A stretch of DNA of 64,000 bases from Rhizobium sp. FKL33. Lineage in GTDB: Bacteria > Pseudomonadota > Alphaproteobacteria > Rhizobiales > Rhizobiaceae. Below the pieces are notes generated by a model. That model was given only the letters and a program-made list of their open reading frames with translations, searched no databases and was not told where the DNA came from. Shown here piece by piece: positions 56,447 through 64,000 of this stretch. Numbering within the stretch: position 1 is the stretch's first letter; each line of letters begins with the position of its first letter. Where the stretch lies: positions 62,001 through 126,000 of the forward strand of contig NZ_STFX01000024.1 of the NCBI RefSeq assembly GCF_005222915.1. Direction: 5' to 3'. The position numbers were made by a program, and so were the translations under genes.

Positions 56447-57265
56447 ATGACAAGAATAAGACCGATGGGATTGAAGACAGCGCTTTGGGCCCTGCTGCTC
56501 TCCGCGCTCACGGCGCCTGTCGCGCATGCCGCGGCGAGCGACTGGGCGGTTTCGGATGGCGGCCGCATGCGCCTGGTGGCGCTGCCCAACCAGCAAGGCG
56601 GCTATGACGCAGCGCTGCAGATCGAGCCCGCGCCCGGCTGGAAGACCTATTGGCGTCATCCCGGCGAGGCGGGACTGCCGCCGCTGATCGACCTCGCGGG
56701 CTCGGACAATCTGGCGCTCGCCTCGACGGGCTTTCCCGCCCCCGAAATCGGACATGACGAGGGCGGATTGTTCTATGGCTATCACCGGTCGGTCAGCGTG
56801 ATGCTGACGCTGAAGAGCGCTGCGACTTCGGGCCCCTCGCGGCTGAAGGCGGCGACGATGATCGGGCTCTGCAAGGAAATCTGCCTGCCGTTTCAGGCCG
56901 CGTTCGATTTGCCGCTCAACCCGGACGCCCGGCCTGAGGGCGATGAATTCATGGCGCTGGCGATGGGCCGTTCGGCGCTGCCCGAGACGTCCTCGGAGGA
57001 GTTCGGCGTCAGCGGCCGCCGCATGAGCGCGGATGGCAAGACCCTTCAGCTGACGCTTCGTCTGCCCTCGGACCAGACGCCGGAAATCGCGCTGGCGCCC
57101 TCGCCGGGACTGTCGTTCGGACCGATGCGCTTTGCGCCCACGGGGCCGAAGCAAGCCACGCTCGAACTCCCGATCGCGCGGCGACCCGAGACCGGGGCCG
57201 CGCATGTGACGATCCTGATCAAATCGGGATCGCGGGCGATGGAAACCACGCTTGCGGCTGAGTGA
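56447..57265 (+). CDS. DsbD N-terminal-like periplasmic thiol protein (COG4233)
   Basis: A 272-residue exported protein. A signal peptide (LKTALWALLLSALTAPVAHA) precedes a DsbD-alpha-like domain; the motif GWKTYWRHPGEAG and the redox pair in GLCKEICLPFQA (C-x3-C, as in DsbD-alpha) support a periplasmic disulfide-relay role. Unlike DsbD there is no transmembrane or thioredoxin part, so electrons must come from another membrane protein. An ATG 60 bases upstream with an AAAGG box is an alternative start, giving a longer basic N-terminus. The peroxiredoxin gene follows. Confidence 0.83.
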   Translation: MTRIRPMGLKTALWALLLSALTAPVAHAAASDWAVSDGGRMRLVALPNQQGGYDAALQIEPAPGWKTYWRHPGEAGLPPLIDLAGSDNLALASTGFPAPEIGHDEGGLFYGYHRSVSVMLTLKSAATSGPSRLKAATMIGLCKEICLPFQAAFDLPLNPDARPEGDEFMALAMGRSALPETSSEEFGVSGRRMSADGKTLQLTLRLPSDQTPEIALAPSPGLSFGPMRFAPTGPKQATLELPIARRPETGAAHVTILIKSGSRAMETTLAAE

Positions 57266-57318
57266 GAGCGCCCTATAGTGGCGCGCGAAGAATCCCGCAT
57301 AACAATGGAGAGACGTTC

Positions 57319-57804
57319 ATGACCATCGCCATCGGAGACAAGATCCCCTCCGTCAAGCTCAAGGAAAAGACCGCCGACGGCGCAGCCGACATCGACAGCG
57401 CCGAATTCGCCAAGGATCGCACCGTGGTGATCTTCGCCGTGCCCGGCGCTTTCACACCCACCTGCTCGCTCAACCATCTGCCGGGCTTTCTCGACAAGCG
57501 CGACGAAATCCTCGCAAAGGGCGTCGATGAAATCGCCGTCGTCTCGGTCAACGACCATTTCGTGATGGGAACCTGGGCGAAGAGCTCGGGCGGCGAAGGC
57601 AAGATCCGCTTCTTCGCCGACGGCAACGGCGATTTCGCCAAGGCCGTAGGCCTCGACATCGACCTCTCCGGCGGCGGCCTCGGCCTGCGCTCCAAGCGTT
57701 ATTCCATGCTGGTGAAGGATGGCGTGGTGACGCAGCTCAACGTCGAAGCCACCCCCGGCACGGCCGACACATCGGGCGCCGAAACGCTGCTCGGCCAGCT
57801 CTGA
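57319..57804 (+). CDS. Peroxiredoxin, Prx5-like
   Basis: A 161-residue peroxidase. The peroxidatic Cys49 lies in VPGAFTPTCSLNHLPGF, the hallmark of the Prx5/PMP20 group; VVSVNDHFVMGTWAK and RSKRYSMLVKDGVV are further family segments. It reduces hydrogen peroxide and organic hydroperoxides, using glutaredoxin, glutathione or thioredoxin. GGAGAG precedes the ATG. It lies 53 bases behind the DsbD-N-like gene, and the two may form a thiol-redox operon. Confidence 0.93.
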   Translation: MTIAIGDKIPSVKLKEKTADGAADIDSAEFAKDRTVVIFAVPGAFTPTCSLNHLPGFLDKRDEILAKGVDEIAVVSVNDHFVMGTWAKSSGGEGKIRFFADGNGDFAKAVGLDIDLSGGGLGLRSKRYSMLVKDGVVTQLNVEATPGTADTSGAETLLGQL

Positions 57805-57813
57805 GATCTGGCG

Positions 57814-57840
57814 CGGCGTTTCCGGTGTTCGGAAGCGCCG
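57814..57840. terminator. Hairpin between convergent peroxiredoxin and acetyltransferase genes
   Basis: CGGCGTTTCCG pairs with CGGAAGCGCCG (11 bp with one G-T wobble, GTGTT loop) midway between the two stops. It lacks a T-run, so termination strength is uncertain. Confidence 0.55.
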
Positions 57841-57850
57841 CTGTCGCCCG

Positions 57851-58390
57851 TCACGCCTGCGGCCCGCGCCGGGATGCGCGGGTGGCTTCATACCAGACTT
57901 CGCCATGCTCGGCGCCTGCGATCGCATAGGGCCAGTGCGGATGCTCCGTGCGGCAGTAGCGAAGCCCTATCTTCTCCATGACCCGGCGCGAGGCGTGGTT
58001 GACCGCCATGGTCGAGGCGGTGATCCTGTCATAGCCGGCCTCGGAGAACCCCCAATCGACCAGCGCCATCGCCCCTTCCGAAGCGAACCCCTTGCCCCAG
58101 GCGTCGCGCCGCAAGCGATAGCCGAGCTCCGCCTCGCTTTCCGTATCGGGCCACAGGCAGAACCATCCGACGAAGCTGTCATCGGCGTTGGGCCGCGCCG
58201 TCCAGACATGCGGCTCGCTGCCGCGCGGCATCAGATAATCGGCGTCGAGATCAGTCCGCTCGGGATCGAGATCCCGCCCGCCATTGAGAAAACGCATGAC
58301 CTCGGGATCGCGCTCCAGTGCGATGAAGTCGGCGCGATCCTGCGGCTGGCAGGGCGATAGCGTCAGGCGCTGGGTGTGAAGTCGGGTCAT
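57851..58390 (-). CDS. GNAT acetyltransferase
   Basis: A 179-residue protein of the RimJ-like Acetyltransf_3 type. LHTQRLTLSPCQPQDRADF opens the fold, ELGYRLRRDAWGKGFASEGAMAL carries the acetyl-CoA loop (R-x-x-x-x-G-K-G-F-A variant), and ITASTMAVNHASRRVMEKIGLRYC is the typical last signature. The substrate is unknown. It is a stand-alone gene converging with peroxiredoxin. Confidence 0.86.
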   Translation of the reverse strand: MTRLHTQRLTLSPCQPQDRADFIALERDPEVMRFLNGGRDLDPERTDLDADYLMPRGSEPHVWTARPNADDSFVGWFCLWPDTESEAELGYRLRRDAWGKGFASEGAMALVDWGFSEAGYDRITASTMAVNHASRRVMEKIGLRYCRTEHPHWPYAIAGAEHGEVWYEATRASRRGPQA

Positions 58391-58461
58391 GAGGGGCTCA
58401 CGCGTCAGTGGATTGCCCCACTATGGCCTGCGGAGCGCCCGTCGCAAGCCCTGAGACGACG

Positions 58462-58677
58462 TTACCTGTCCCAGGTGATCAGGATCAGCGCCACGAACAT
58501 CGCCGGCACGGCTGTAAGCGCCGGGATGATGATGGCGGGATAGCCGAAGGCCAGGATGGCGAGCAGCCAGCAGGCGAGAAGATTGACGATGAACAACAGC
58601 TTCGTCGCCGCCGGCCCCTCGGCCGCCTCGCGCAGCGCCCAGCCAAAAACCGGAATGTTGTACACCAGCGTCGTCAT
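58462..58677 (-). CDS. Small inner-membrane protein
   Basis: A 71-residue protein with two strongly hydrophobic helices (about 26-45 and 48-67) and a short amphipathic N-terminus. AAGGAGAG lies just before the ATG and is an excellent ribosome binding site, which fixes the start; the same frame is open for longer upstream but without such a signal. No family is recognised. It is a single gene. Confidence 0.72.
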   Translation of the reverse strand: MTTLVYNIPVFGWALREAAEGPAATKLLFIVNLLACWLLAILAFGYPAIIIPALTAVPAMFVALILITWDR

Positions 58678-58834
58678 CTCTCTCTCCTTTTGTCCTTTGA
58701 GGTTGCGAGAGTTGATAAATGACAGATCGGCGCGCACGGAGAGGACGCGGCGCCGCAGGGCGGATTGACGCAGGGCGGGCCGATCGTCGACGCCTCGATC
58801 TGGTCCGATCGTCCTTCCCTGCCCGGCCGAGCGG

Positions 58835-59626
58835 CTAGACGCGGTCGTCACCCAGAATATCCTCGAGCGCCTCGAGGAAGGCCTCGGGATTTTCCACCTG
58901 CGGCAGATGCCCGGCGCCTGGGATAGTGACCATCCGCGAAGCCGGATACGCCGCGCACAATCTGCGCCCATCGGCGAGGCTCAATTCAGGCAGGCCGTCT
59001 CGCTCGCCCCAGATGAAATCCAGTTTGGTCTTCGGCGGCCCGGCGTTTTCGGTGACGCTGGAGAGAAGCCGAAACATCACCGCCGCCATTTCGGGACCTT
59101 TGCTGGTGAGATTTGCCCTGACATCCAGGGGAATGTTGGTCGGGTCGAAGAATGCGGTCCTGAACACTTGAGGACTGTAGAAATTGGTCGTGAGGCTGTT
59201 GAGGGCCAGACGCCGGAGCGGCGGTCTGGTCAGGATCGCTCGCATCGGCAAGGGTCGCGGCGGAAAGCCGTTGACCATGATCAGCCGCCGCACGATCTCG
59301 GGGCGATCCAGCGCGAGCCGCCAGCCAATGCTCGCTCCGAGGGAATTGCCGATCACCACGACGTCCCTGACGTCGAGCGCCGCAAGAAGCTCGGCGCATG
59401 CGCGGGCATGGTCGTAATAGTTCCGCGTCGGCGCGTCGAATTCCGTCCACAACCCCTTGAGTTCGATCGCGATTACGTCGCGCCGCTCGGCGAGATCGTT
59501 CCAGACGGGGCCCCAATGCGCCTCCGCGCCAGCCCATCCGCCATGCAGCAGGAGCACGGGCGCGCCACGGCCGCCACGCCAATAGTCGCAGGGGCCGGAT
59601 GCGATCGTCGTGTTACTCAGACGCAT
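58835..59626 (-). CDS. Alpha/beta-fold hydrolase
   Basis: A 263-residue hydrolase. VLLLHGGWAGAEAHW forms the oxyanion region, VVVIGNSLGASIGW is the nucleophile elbow (Ser), WGERDGL carries the Asp, and GAGHLPQVENPEAF the catalytic His. This is the generic epoxide-hydrolase/esterase-like set; the substrate is unknown. It starts 14 bases inside the upstream MarR gene, so it is the likely target of that regulator. Confidence 0.9.
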   Translation of the reverse strand: MRLSNTTIASGPCDYWRGGRGAPVLLLHGGWAGAEAHWGPVWNDLAERRDVIAIELKGLWTEFDAPTRNYYDHARACAELLAALDVRDVVVIGNSLGASIGWRLALDRPEIVRRLIMVNGFPPRPLPMRAILTRPPLRRLALNSLTTNFYSPQVFRTAFFDPTNIPLDVRANLTSKGPEMAAVMFRLLSSVTENAGPPKTKLDFIWGERDGLPELSLADGRRLCAAYPASRMVTIPGAGHLPQVENPEAFLEALEDILGDDRV

Positions 59627-60065
59627 CCCTGCTCTCCACGCCGAAATAGGCCCCGAACGCCGTGAGAACTCTCACGGCTGCGCCGATATCCTCGTCTTGC
59701 ATCTGGGCCAATGCGAGAGCGGAGACGCTGGCTTCGCTCGCAAGAACTTCCGTGATCATGCGAGAGCCCGGCTCCGTCAGGCCGAACCGGTGGGATCGCT
59801 TGTGCGCCGGGTTGGGCTCCCGTGCGACCAGTTGCTTTGCCTCGAGTTCATTCACCAGGCGCAGCGCGAACTGCCGTCGAACGAGCAAGCGCCGCGCCAG
59901 CATCGGAACCGTCTGCGCGCCGTGCTCCAGAAGGCATTGCAGCATGCCGCGCTGAGGCACGGAGATCGAGAGGCCGCGCAGGTTCGCCTCCGACGCCGCA
60001 TAGAGCCCGTGAAACACCGGTCTGATCAGATCGATGATCGCCTTGATGTCCTGTTCTCGCGCCAT
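59613..60065 (-). CDS. MarR-family transcriptional regulator
   Basis: A 150-residue winged-helix protein. The pattern GMLQCLLEHGAQTVPMLARRLLVRRQFALRLVNELEAKQLVARE covers the DNA-recognition helices in several segments, followed by the wing NPAHKRSHRFGLTEPG. GGAGG precedes the chosen ATG; a longer frame starting 30 bases upstream would begin inside the operator and is less likely. Two inverted repeats lie directly upstream, as expected for an autoregulated MarR repressor controlling itself and the hydrolase. Confidence 0.9.
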   Translation of the reverse strand: MAREQDIKAIIDLIRPVFHGLYAASEANLRGLSISVPQRGMLQCLLEHGAQTVPMLARRLLVRRQFALRLVNELEAKQLVAREPNPAHKRSHRFGLTEPGSRMITEVLASEASVSALALAQMQDEDIGAAVRVLTAFGAYFGVESRDASE

Positions 60066-60405
60066 TCGAACCTCCATGGACAACCAGATTGTCATATTGA
60101 CAATTCGGTTGTCAATATTGCCGGAGGGCGAGCGTTGCGCTCGGGTCTGACCGTGCTCCTGGGGCCGCAGCCACGCCTGCGCCGCATTGCCGTGGCATTC
60201 CGATGGCCGGCCGAAGTCGGCTGCGCATCCCGATATTCTCCAGAGATCGAGGCGACGTTTAGAATTTGCTTACCATATTTGTTCATTCTTATCCCGTTCG
60301 GTCGGGTTGCGGCGGCTTTCGCCCCGCATGCTCCGGCCCTTGTAGCGACGTTGGGACGGCTGAGTTTTGTCCGCGTCGGGTAACGAGTATCGGGTAACTG
60401 GTGTC
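60066..60405. other. Divergent promoter region of the MarR unit and the L,D-transpeptidase gene
   Basis: No gene is supportable. The left end contains the MarR operators. An AT-rich stretch near 60255-60295 is a plausible promoter for the transpeptidase gene, but no clear -35/-10 pair can be assigned. Confidence 0.5.
60079..60115 (-). promoter_or_regulatory. Tandem inverted-repeat operator of the MarR-hydrolase operon
   Basis: Two related palindromes lie side by side: GACAA-ccaga-TTGTC at 60079-60093 and TTGACAA-ttcgg-TTGTCAA at 60097-60115. Their centres are 20 bases apart, two helical turns, so two dimers would bind the same DNA face. Position directly upstream of the MarR start suits autorepression. 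Confidence 0.75.
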
Positions 60406-61593
60406 ATGGCGTCTGTGTTGAAGTCTCAGCGTTCTCCGGCGAAGTCCGGTGGCGGTCGTCCGCTGGTCATCGCTCTCGGGGCGGCCCTCGTCCTCGGCGT
60501 GGCGGGCGGCTCCGTCTGGGGGCTGGCCTCCATGCTCGGCGCCATGCATGAGGCGCGACAGGCGCTGGCGGAAGGGCCGCACACGTTCCTGCCCTCGCCT
60601 CGCCCGCTCCAGGTCGCGGCCGTCGACGCATCCGCCCGTGAACGCCGGGTGAAGATCGCCAAATTCTCGAGCCTTTCGACATTCGCCGGCCTGCCGCTCG
60701 ACCGGACGCAGATCGCCTCGGCCGCCGACAGGCTCGCGCATCAGCGCCAGATCGACATTCAGCTCGCGCTCGCCGAGCAGAAGAAAAAGGCCGAGCAGAC
60801 CAGGATCGCCGCGGCCGAGGCGGCCGAGGCTGCCAAGGTCGTCGCGCAGGCGCCTGTCGCCACCGATGCGCCCTCCATGGCGACGGCGATGTTGGAAAAC
60901 GATGCGAAGACCGACCTCCAGCCGTTCAACCTGGTGCTGGCGAAACCCGAAACGGAAGAAGAATTGGCGCTTCCGACCGTGGTTCCGTTGCCGGAAGCCA
61001 AGCCGCTGGTCGAAACCGCCTCGCTCGAACGCGAGCCGGCCGAGGACAAGCCCGCCGCGCCGAGAACGATGGGCGACCGGCAAGACAGCGCGCGGGAAAA
61101 ACCGAAACGCTCGCTGTTCAGCGATCTCTTCGGCGGCGACGACAATGGTCGCGGCTGGCCGGGCAAGAACACCAAAGTGGCGATCTACGACGTCTCCAAC
61201 GCCACCGTCTACATGCCTGACGGCACGAAGCTGCGCGCCCATTCCGGCATCGGCCGCATGCGCGACAATCCGCGCTTCGAGCATGTGAAGATGACGGGCC
61301 CGACGCCTGCGGGCATCTATCGACTGTCGATGCGCGAAAAGCGCTTCTATGGCGTCGAAGCCATCCGCATGACCTCGATCGACGGCCGCCACCCGAAGAA
61401 CCGCACCGGCCTTCTCACCCACACCAATCTGCTGCGCGGCCAGATCGGCTCGCATGGCTGCGTCGCCTTCCAGAATTACGAGCCCTTCCTGCGCGCCTTC
61501 AAGCGCGGCCATATCACCATGATGGTCGTCGTGCCGGAACTGCCGTCGTCGCGCAACCAGCTGGCGGCGCTCTATCGCAAAGCGGGGGCGTGA
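60406..61593 (+). CDS. Membrane-anchored DUF2778 (Tlde1-like L,D-transpeptidase) protein
   Basis: A 395-residue protein. A single membrane helix at about residues 21-42 leaves a long Ala/Glu-rich periplasmic linker (45-255), then the DUF2778 catalytic domain with AHSGIGRMRDNP, TPAGIYRLSMREKRF and the active site GQIGSHGCVAF containing the catalytic His and Cys. DUF2778 proteins include the Tlde1 effectors of type VI systems; chromosomal anchored forms in Hyphomicrobiales probably modify peptidoglycan cross-links. No T6SS gene or immunity-type gene is adjacent, so a housekeeping role is likelier. The start is the ATG before ASVLKSQRS. Confidence 0.82.
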   Translation: MASVLKSQRSPAKSGGGRPLVIALGAALVLGVAGGSVWGLASMLGAMHEARQALAEGPHTFLPSPRPLQVAAVDASARERRVKIAKFSSLSTFAGLPLDRTQIASAADRLAHQRQIDIQLALAEQKKKAEQTRIAAAEAAEAAKVVAQAPVATDAPSMATAMLENDAKTDLQPFNLVLAKPETEEELALPTVVPLPEAKPLVETASLEREPAEDKPAAPRTMGDRQDSAREKPKRSLFSDLFGGDDNGRGWPGKNTKVAIYDVSNATVYMPDGTKLRAHSGIGRMRDNPRFEHVKMTGPTPAGIYRLSMREKRFYGVEAIRMTSIDGRHPKNRTGLLTHTNLLRGQIGSHGCVAFQNYEPFLRAFKRGHITMMVVVPELPSSRNQLAALYRKAGA

Positions 61594-61657
61594 GGGCTCT
61601 GAATTTTGCGCTGTGCGCCCGATCTTCTCAAACTTTGCAGAATGGAAGGATATTTCA

Positions 61658-61963
61658 TTGATTACATGCCATGTCCGGTATGTCATCGATCCCTACAAGG
61701 TCGGTGAGTTTGAAGAATATGCGCGTCTCTGGCTGCCGATCGTCGCCCGCATGGGCGGAACCCATCACGGCTATTTTCTGCCTGCCGAGGGCGCCAACAA
61801 TATTGCGATCGCGCTTTTCAGCTTCCCTAGCCTCAGCGCCTATGAAGATTACCGTCAGCTGATGGTGAACGACCCCGAATGCATCGAAGCGTTCGAACTG
61901 GAAAAGCTCAACCGCAGCATCCTCAGCTATGAACGGAGCTTCATGAGACCGGTTCTGCCCTGA
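61658..61963 (+). CDS. NIPSNAP family protein
   Basis: A 101-residue dimeric alpha/beta-barrel protein. ITCHVRYVIDPYKVGEFEEY begins the domain, GGTHHGYFLPAEGANNIAIALFSFPSLSAYEDYR is recognisable as its central part in two pieces, and RSILSYERSFMRPV ends it. Small NIPSNAP proteins are mostly of unknown role. The start is taken as TTG, preceded by GGAAGGA, because the conserved domain begins immediately after it; a GTG 45 bases upstream would add 15 unconserved codons. Confidence 0.8.
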   Translation: MITCHVRYVIDPYKVGEFEEYARLWLPIVARMGGTHHGYFLPAEGANNIAIALFSFPSLSAYEDYRQLMVNDPECIEAFELEKLNRSILSYERSFMRPVLP

Positions 61964-62159
61964 AGGCAGGGCCTGCTACCCCTCAGGATCGAGGCGCATC
62001 ACAGATGGGAAATATCCTCCGCCCGGTTAGCCGACGCTCACGATGACTGATGATTTTCTCGCTCTCAAAGCTCCGCCGACGTCGACAGCCATTGCCCTCC
62101 TGCATTAACTTGTCATTTGAGCGCCCCCAGCGGCGGCGCCGGAGCGAATGGGAGGACGC

Positions 62160-62561
62160 ATGCTGATCGGATCCTGTCATTGCCGCAAAACCGGCTTCAC
62201 GCTGACAGGCGATCCCGGCTCGATCACCGCCTGCAACTGCACGCTCTGCCGCCGCTATGGCGCGCTCTGGGCCTATGACTACGAGGGCGAGCGGATTGCC
62301 ATCACCGGCGAGACGGCGTCTTATACGCGCGTGGACCGCACTGAACCCAGCCTCGAAATCCTGTTCTGCCCATCTTGCGCATGCGTGGTGAGCTGGCGGG
62401 GTCTCAGAAACCAGGCTGACGGACGCAGGCGCATCGCCGTCAATGTCAGGCTCGCGCCGCCGGAGGCGGTCGCTCATCTGGCGATCGATCATTTCGACGG
62501 GCTGGAAACCTGGGAGGATCTGCCCTCGCAGGGCAAGTGCGTGCGGGATTTGTGGTTTTGA
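62160..62561 (+). CDS. GFA/CENP-V-type zinc-binding protein
   Basis: A 133-residue protein of the glutathione-dependent formaldehyde-activating enzyme fold. Zinc ligands are visible as GSCHC near the N-terminus, CNCTLC (residues about 29-34) and CPSCAC in the middle. Members bind two zinc ions; only some act in formaldehyde detoxification, so the reaction is not claimed. GGGAGG precedes the chosen ATG; an ATG 12 bases earlier is in frame. It is a single gene. Confidence 0.85.
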   Translation: MLIGSCHCRKTGFTLTGDPGSITACNCTLCRRYGALWAYDYEGERIAITGETASYTRVDRTEPSLEILFCPSCACVVSWRGLRNQADGRRRIAVNVRLAPPEAVAHLAIDHFDGLETWEDLPSQGKCVRDLWF

Positions 62562-62723
62562 AGCAGGGAGGCACATCCGCGCTTGACCTGTCAGTCGACG
62601 GCTGCGTAGCTGGTGGCGATTGCGGATCAAGAGGAGCCCGTTCGGCACTCAGTTCCTCCTGTTAGGGAGACGCGCTGTCTATGGTCTGAATCGCAATCCA
62701 TGTCTCGATCTTAGGTATTCCAT

Positions 62724-64000
62724 ATGTCGATATTTGATTGGCTCAAACATGACAGACCACGAAAGCAGGCACAACCAAAGCCAGAGCAAAGCGGCTATCA
62801 GGTCTATTGTACCGAATATGACCGCATCATTCCCGCCACAAAAATAAACGAAGTTCTCGGCCCGCTCTGGATTGGCGGGGAGACGTCGCTGAACGAAGCG
62901 TGGAATGCCATGCTATTCGGCATGGCTCCAATCAGAGAGCTGTGGCAATCACATTTCGTGACGGTATGCCAGAAGCTGCGCGGAGCGCTGTCCCCAGAAG
63001 ACCTAGAGGACTGCGTTGTCTGCATTCTCATCGATCACTCCGGATCGATGCGGGGCAGGTCAATAACCTTCGCCGCATTGGCCGCCGATGCCGTGCAAAA
63101 AGCTCTGCGTGATCTGGATTGCAAGGTGGAGGTGCTGGGCTTCACCACCTCGACCTGGCATGGAGGCCTCTCACGCTCTCGCTGGGCGCGAAAAGGAAAG
63201 CCTCGAAATCCGGGACGCCTGTGTGATCTGCTGCACATCGTATACCGTTCGGCGGATGACATGCGATCAGCACCAATCGGGCTTCCTCTAAAGGACATGC
63301 TGCGTGATGATCTTTTAAAAGAAAATGTTGACGGCGAAGCCCTCGAATGGGCTGCAGGAAGACTGAGGCTGCGTCCGGAAACGCATAAATTCCTGATCGT
63401 TATGTCGGATGGCGCCCCCGTCGATAATGCGACGCTGACTGAAAATCCCGGTTCCTACCTCTGGGATCATCTCAACGAGACCATCGGCAGCATTCGCGCG
63501 GCGGACGATATCGCTCTGATCGGCATAGGCTTGAGTTATGACGTCCAGACGCTTTACCCGAACTCTGTCATGGTGGAAGACTATGGGACGCTCGGCGCCG
63601 AGATGTTCGATGTTCTAGGGCGAACTATGCTCGCACGGATTCCGAACAACAGCGCCGAAAATCCTGACAGAACAGAGGCTGATACCTGGCTTCCAGGCCT
63701 ATGGAAAAAAGCGGAAGACGAGACAGATGAGGCCTATGCCCAGCGTCTCCGCGCGAATGGAGATATGCCCCTCGACATCATCAAGGCCCTGCGCAGCAAC
63801 ACCAAGATGGGTCTGGACGCAGCCCACAAACTCGTCGTGTCGGATCGCGAAATCGAGATATTCCTGAGGGCGAATAGGGAGCGCGGCGTCGAGAGGCGCG
63901 GCATGATCCGTCTGTTGCGCCGGGTCTATGGCTGCACAAATCAATCAGCCATCGCCCATATCGATCGAAGCGGGCTTTGGAGGGAGACCGAAAGCCTCCC
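62724..64000 (+). CDS. CobT-like VWA protein with an L7/L12-like segment, partial at right edge
   Basis: The frame runs from this ATG through the right edge without a stop; 425 complete codons are visible. An in-frame TAG just upstream fixes the start as the earliest ATG; the ribosome binding site (AGG) is weak. Residues 25-48 (YQVYCTEYDRIIPATK) and the VWA domain from about 96 to 300 match the C-terminal half of cobaltochelatase subunit CobT: MIDAS LIDHSGSMRGR (residues 103-108 DHSGS), VEVLGFTTSTWHGG, GKPRNPGRLCDL, LLKENVDGEAL and FLIVMSDGAPVDN. The long acidic N-terminal half of CobT is absent. Residues about 349-371 (PLDIIKALRSNTKMGLDAAH) resemble the L7/L12 C-terminal domain helix-turn. 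Codon use is less GC-biased than in the neighbours (ATA, CTA, TTA, AGA), suggesting transfer. Genuine CobT is unlikely without CobS/CobN in view. Confidence 0.82.
   Translation, partial: MSIFDWLKHDRPRKQAQPKPEQSGYQVYCTEYDRIIPATKINEVLGPLWIGGETSLNEAWNAMLFGMAPIRELWQSHFVTVCQKLRGALSPEDLEDCVVCILIDHSGSMRGRSITFAALAADAVQKALRDLDCKVEVLGFTTSTWHGGLSRSRWARKGKPRNPGRLCDLLHIVYRSADDMRSAPIGLPLKDMLRDDLLKENVDGEALEWAAGRLRLRPETHKFLIVMSDGAPVDNATLTENPGSYLWDHLNETIGSIRAADDIALIGIGLSYDVQTLYPNSVMVEDYGTLGAEMFDVLGRTMLARIPNNSAENPDRTEADTWLPGLWKKAEDETDEAYAQRLRANGDMPLDIIKALRSNTKMGLDAAHKLVVSDREIEIFLRANRERGVERRGMIRLLRRVYGCTNQSAIAHIDRSGLWRETESL

Noticed and set aside
62700-62723. An earlier in-frame ATG for the CobT-like gene
   Set aside because: The ATG at 62700 is followed four codons later by an in-frame TAG, so translation must start at 62724 or after.

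Overview
The window reads as a chromosomal segment of a GC-rich alphaproteobacterium, almost certainly Hyphomicrobiales (Rhizobiales) and probably close to Rhizobiaceae. The grounds are a CcrM-type adenine methyltransferase, the smc / DsbA-like / DUF721 / mutY neighbourhood, the thrC / M16 peptidase / GNAT / GGDEF-EAL series, YqgE / DsbD-N-like / peroxiredoxin, a betC-betB-betA choline sulfate locus, and dispersed RIME-like palindromic repeats. The genus cannot be fixed from the sequence alone. Genes are dense, mostly in short operons with overlapping or abutting stops and starts. One tRNA (Gln, UUG) is present. There is no rRNA, CRISPR array or complete insertion sequence.

Layout. 1-7.9 kb: tail of an FMN-binding oxidase-like gene, an NTF2-like protein, an AT-rich patch beside tRNA-Gln, a PfpI-like protein, a cupin and metallo-hydrolase pair, a glycosyltransferase, a DUF1499 protein and an EamA transporter. 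7.9-13.7 kb: a chemoreceptor, an orphan HicB-like antitoxin and pyruvate phosphate dikinase. 14-21.5 kb: smc, a DsbA-like lipoprotein, a ParDE-type toxin-antitoxin pair, a DUF721 protein, mutY and a HAD hydrolase. 21.5-24.2 kb: a PAP2 membrane phosphatase and a solitary cytosine methyltransferase with its Vsr repair nuclease, both of island character. 24.4-28.5 kb: a potassium operon joining kup to a shortened kdpD and to kdpE. 28.5-37 kb: an unknown two-HTH regulator, ccrM, a Tat-exported beta-carbonic anhydrase, GST, RidA, a DUF4406 protein, a DUF900 lipoprotein and a Sel1 protein. 37-44.2 kb: an unknown exported protein and the choline-O-sulfate to glycine betaine genes. 44.4-57.8 kb: two c-di-GMP proteins, a quinone oxidoreductase, threonine synthase and its operon, YqgE, and a thiol redox pair. 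57.8-64 kb: small accessory genes, a MarR-controlled hydrolase, a Tlde1-like L,D-transpeptidase and, at the right edge, an unusual CobT-like VWA gene cut off by the window.

How the genes fit together. The bet genes take choline-O-sulfate to choline, betaine aldehyde and glycine betaine, an osmoprotectant route. Kup-KdpDE is potassium uptake and sensing, the other arm of osmotic adaptation. CcrM, SMC and DUF721 belong to chromosome methylation and maintenance. MutY and Vsr both deal with mispairs.

The most unusual element is the gene from 62724 to the right edge: a shortened CobT C-terminal module (metal-binding VWA domain) followed by a stretch resembling the ribosomal L7/L12 C-terminal domain, in lower-GC DNA. 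Also worth attention are a kup-kdpDE operon without kdpFABC, two hairpins that bury a ribosome binding site, a tandem MarR-type operator, a roughly 160-bp inverted element inside the bet locus, and a family of three 125-126 bp palindromic repeats.
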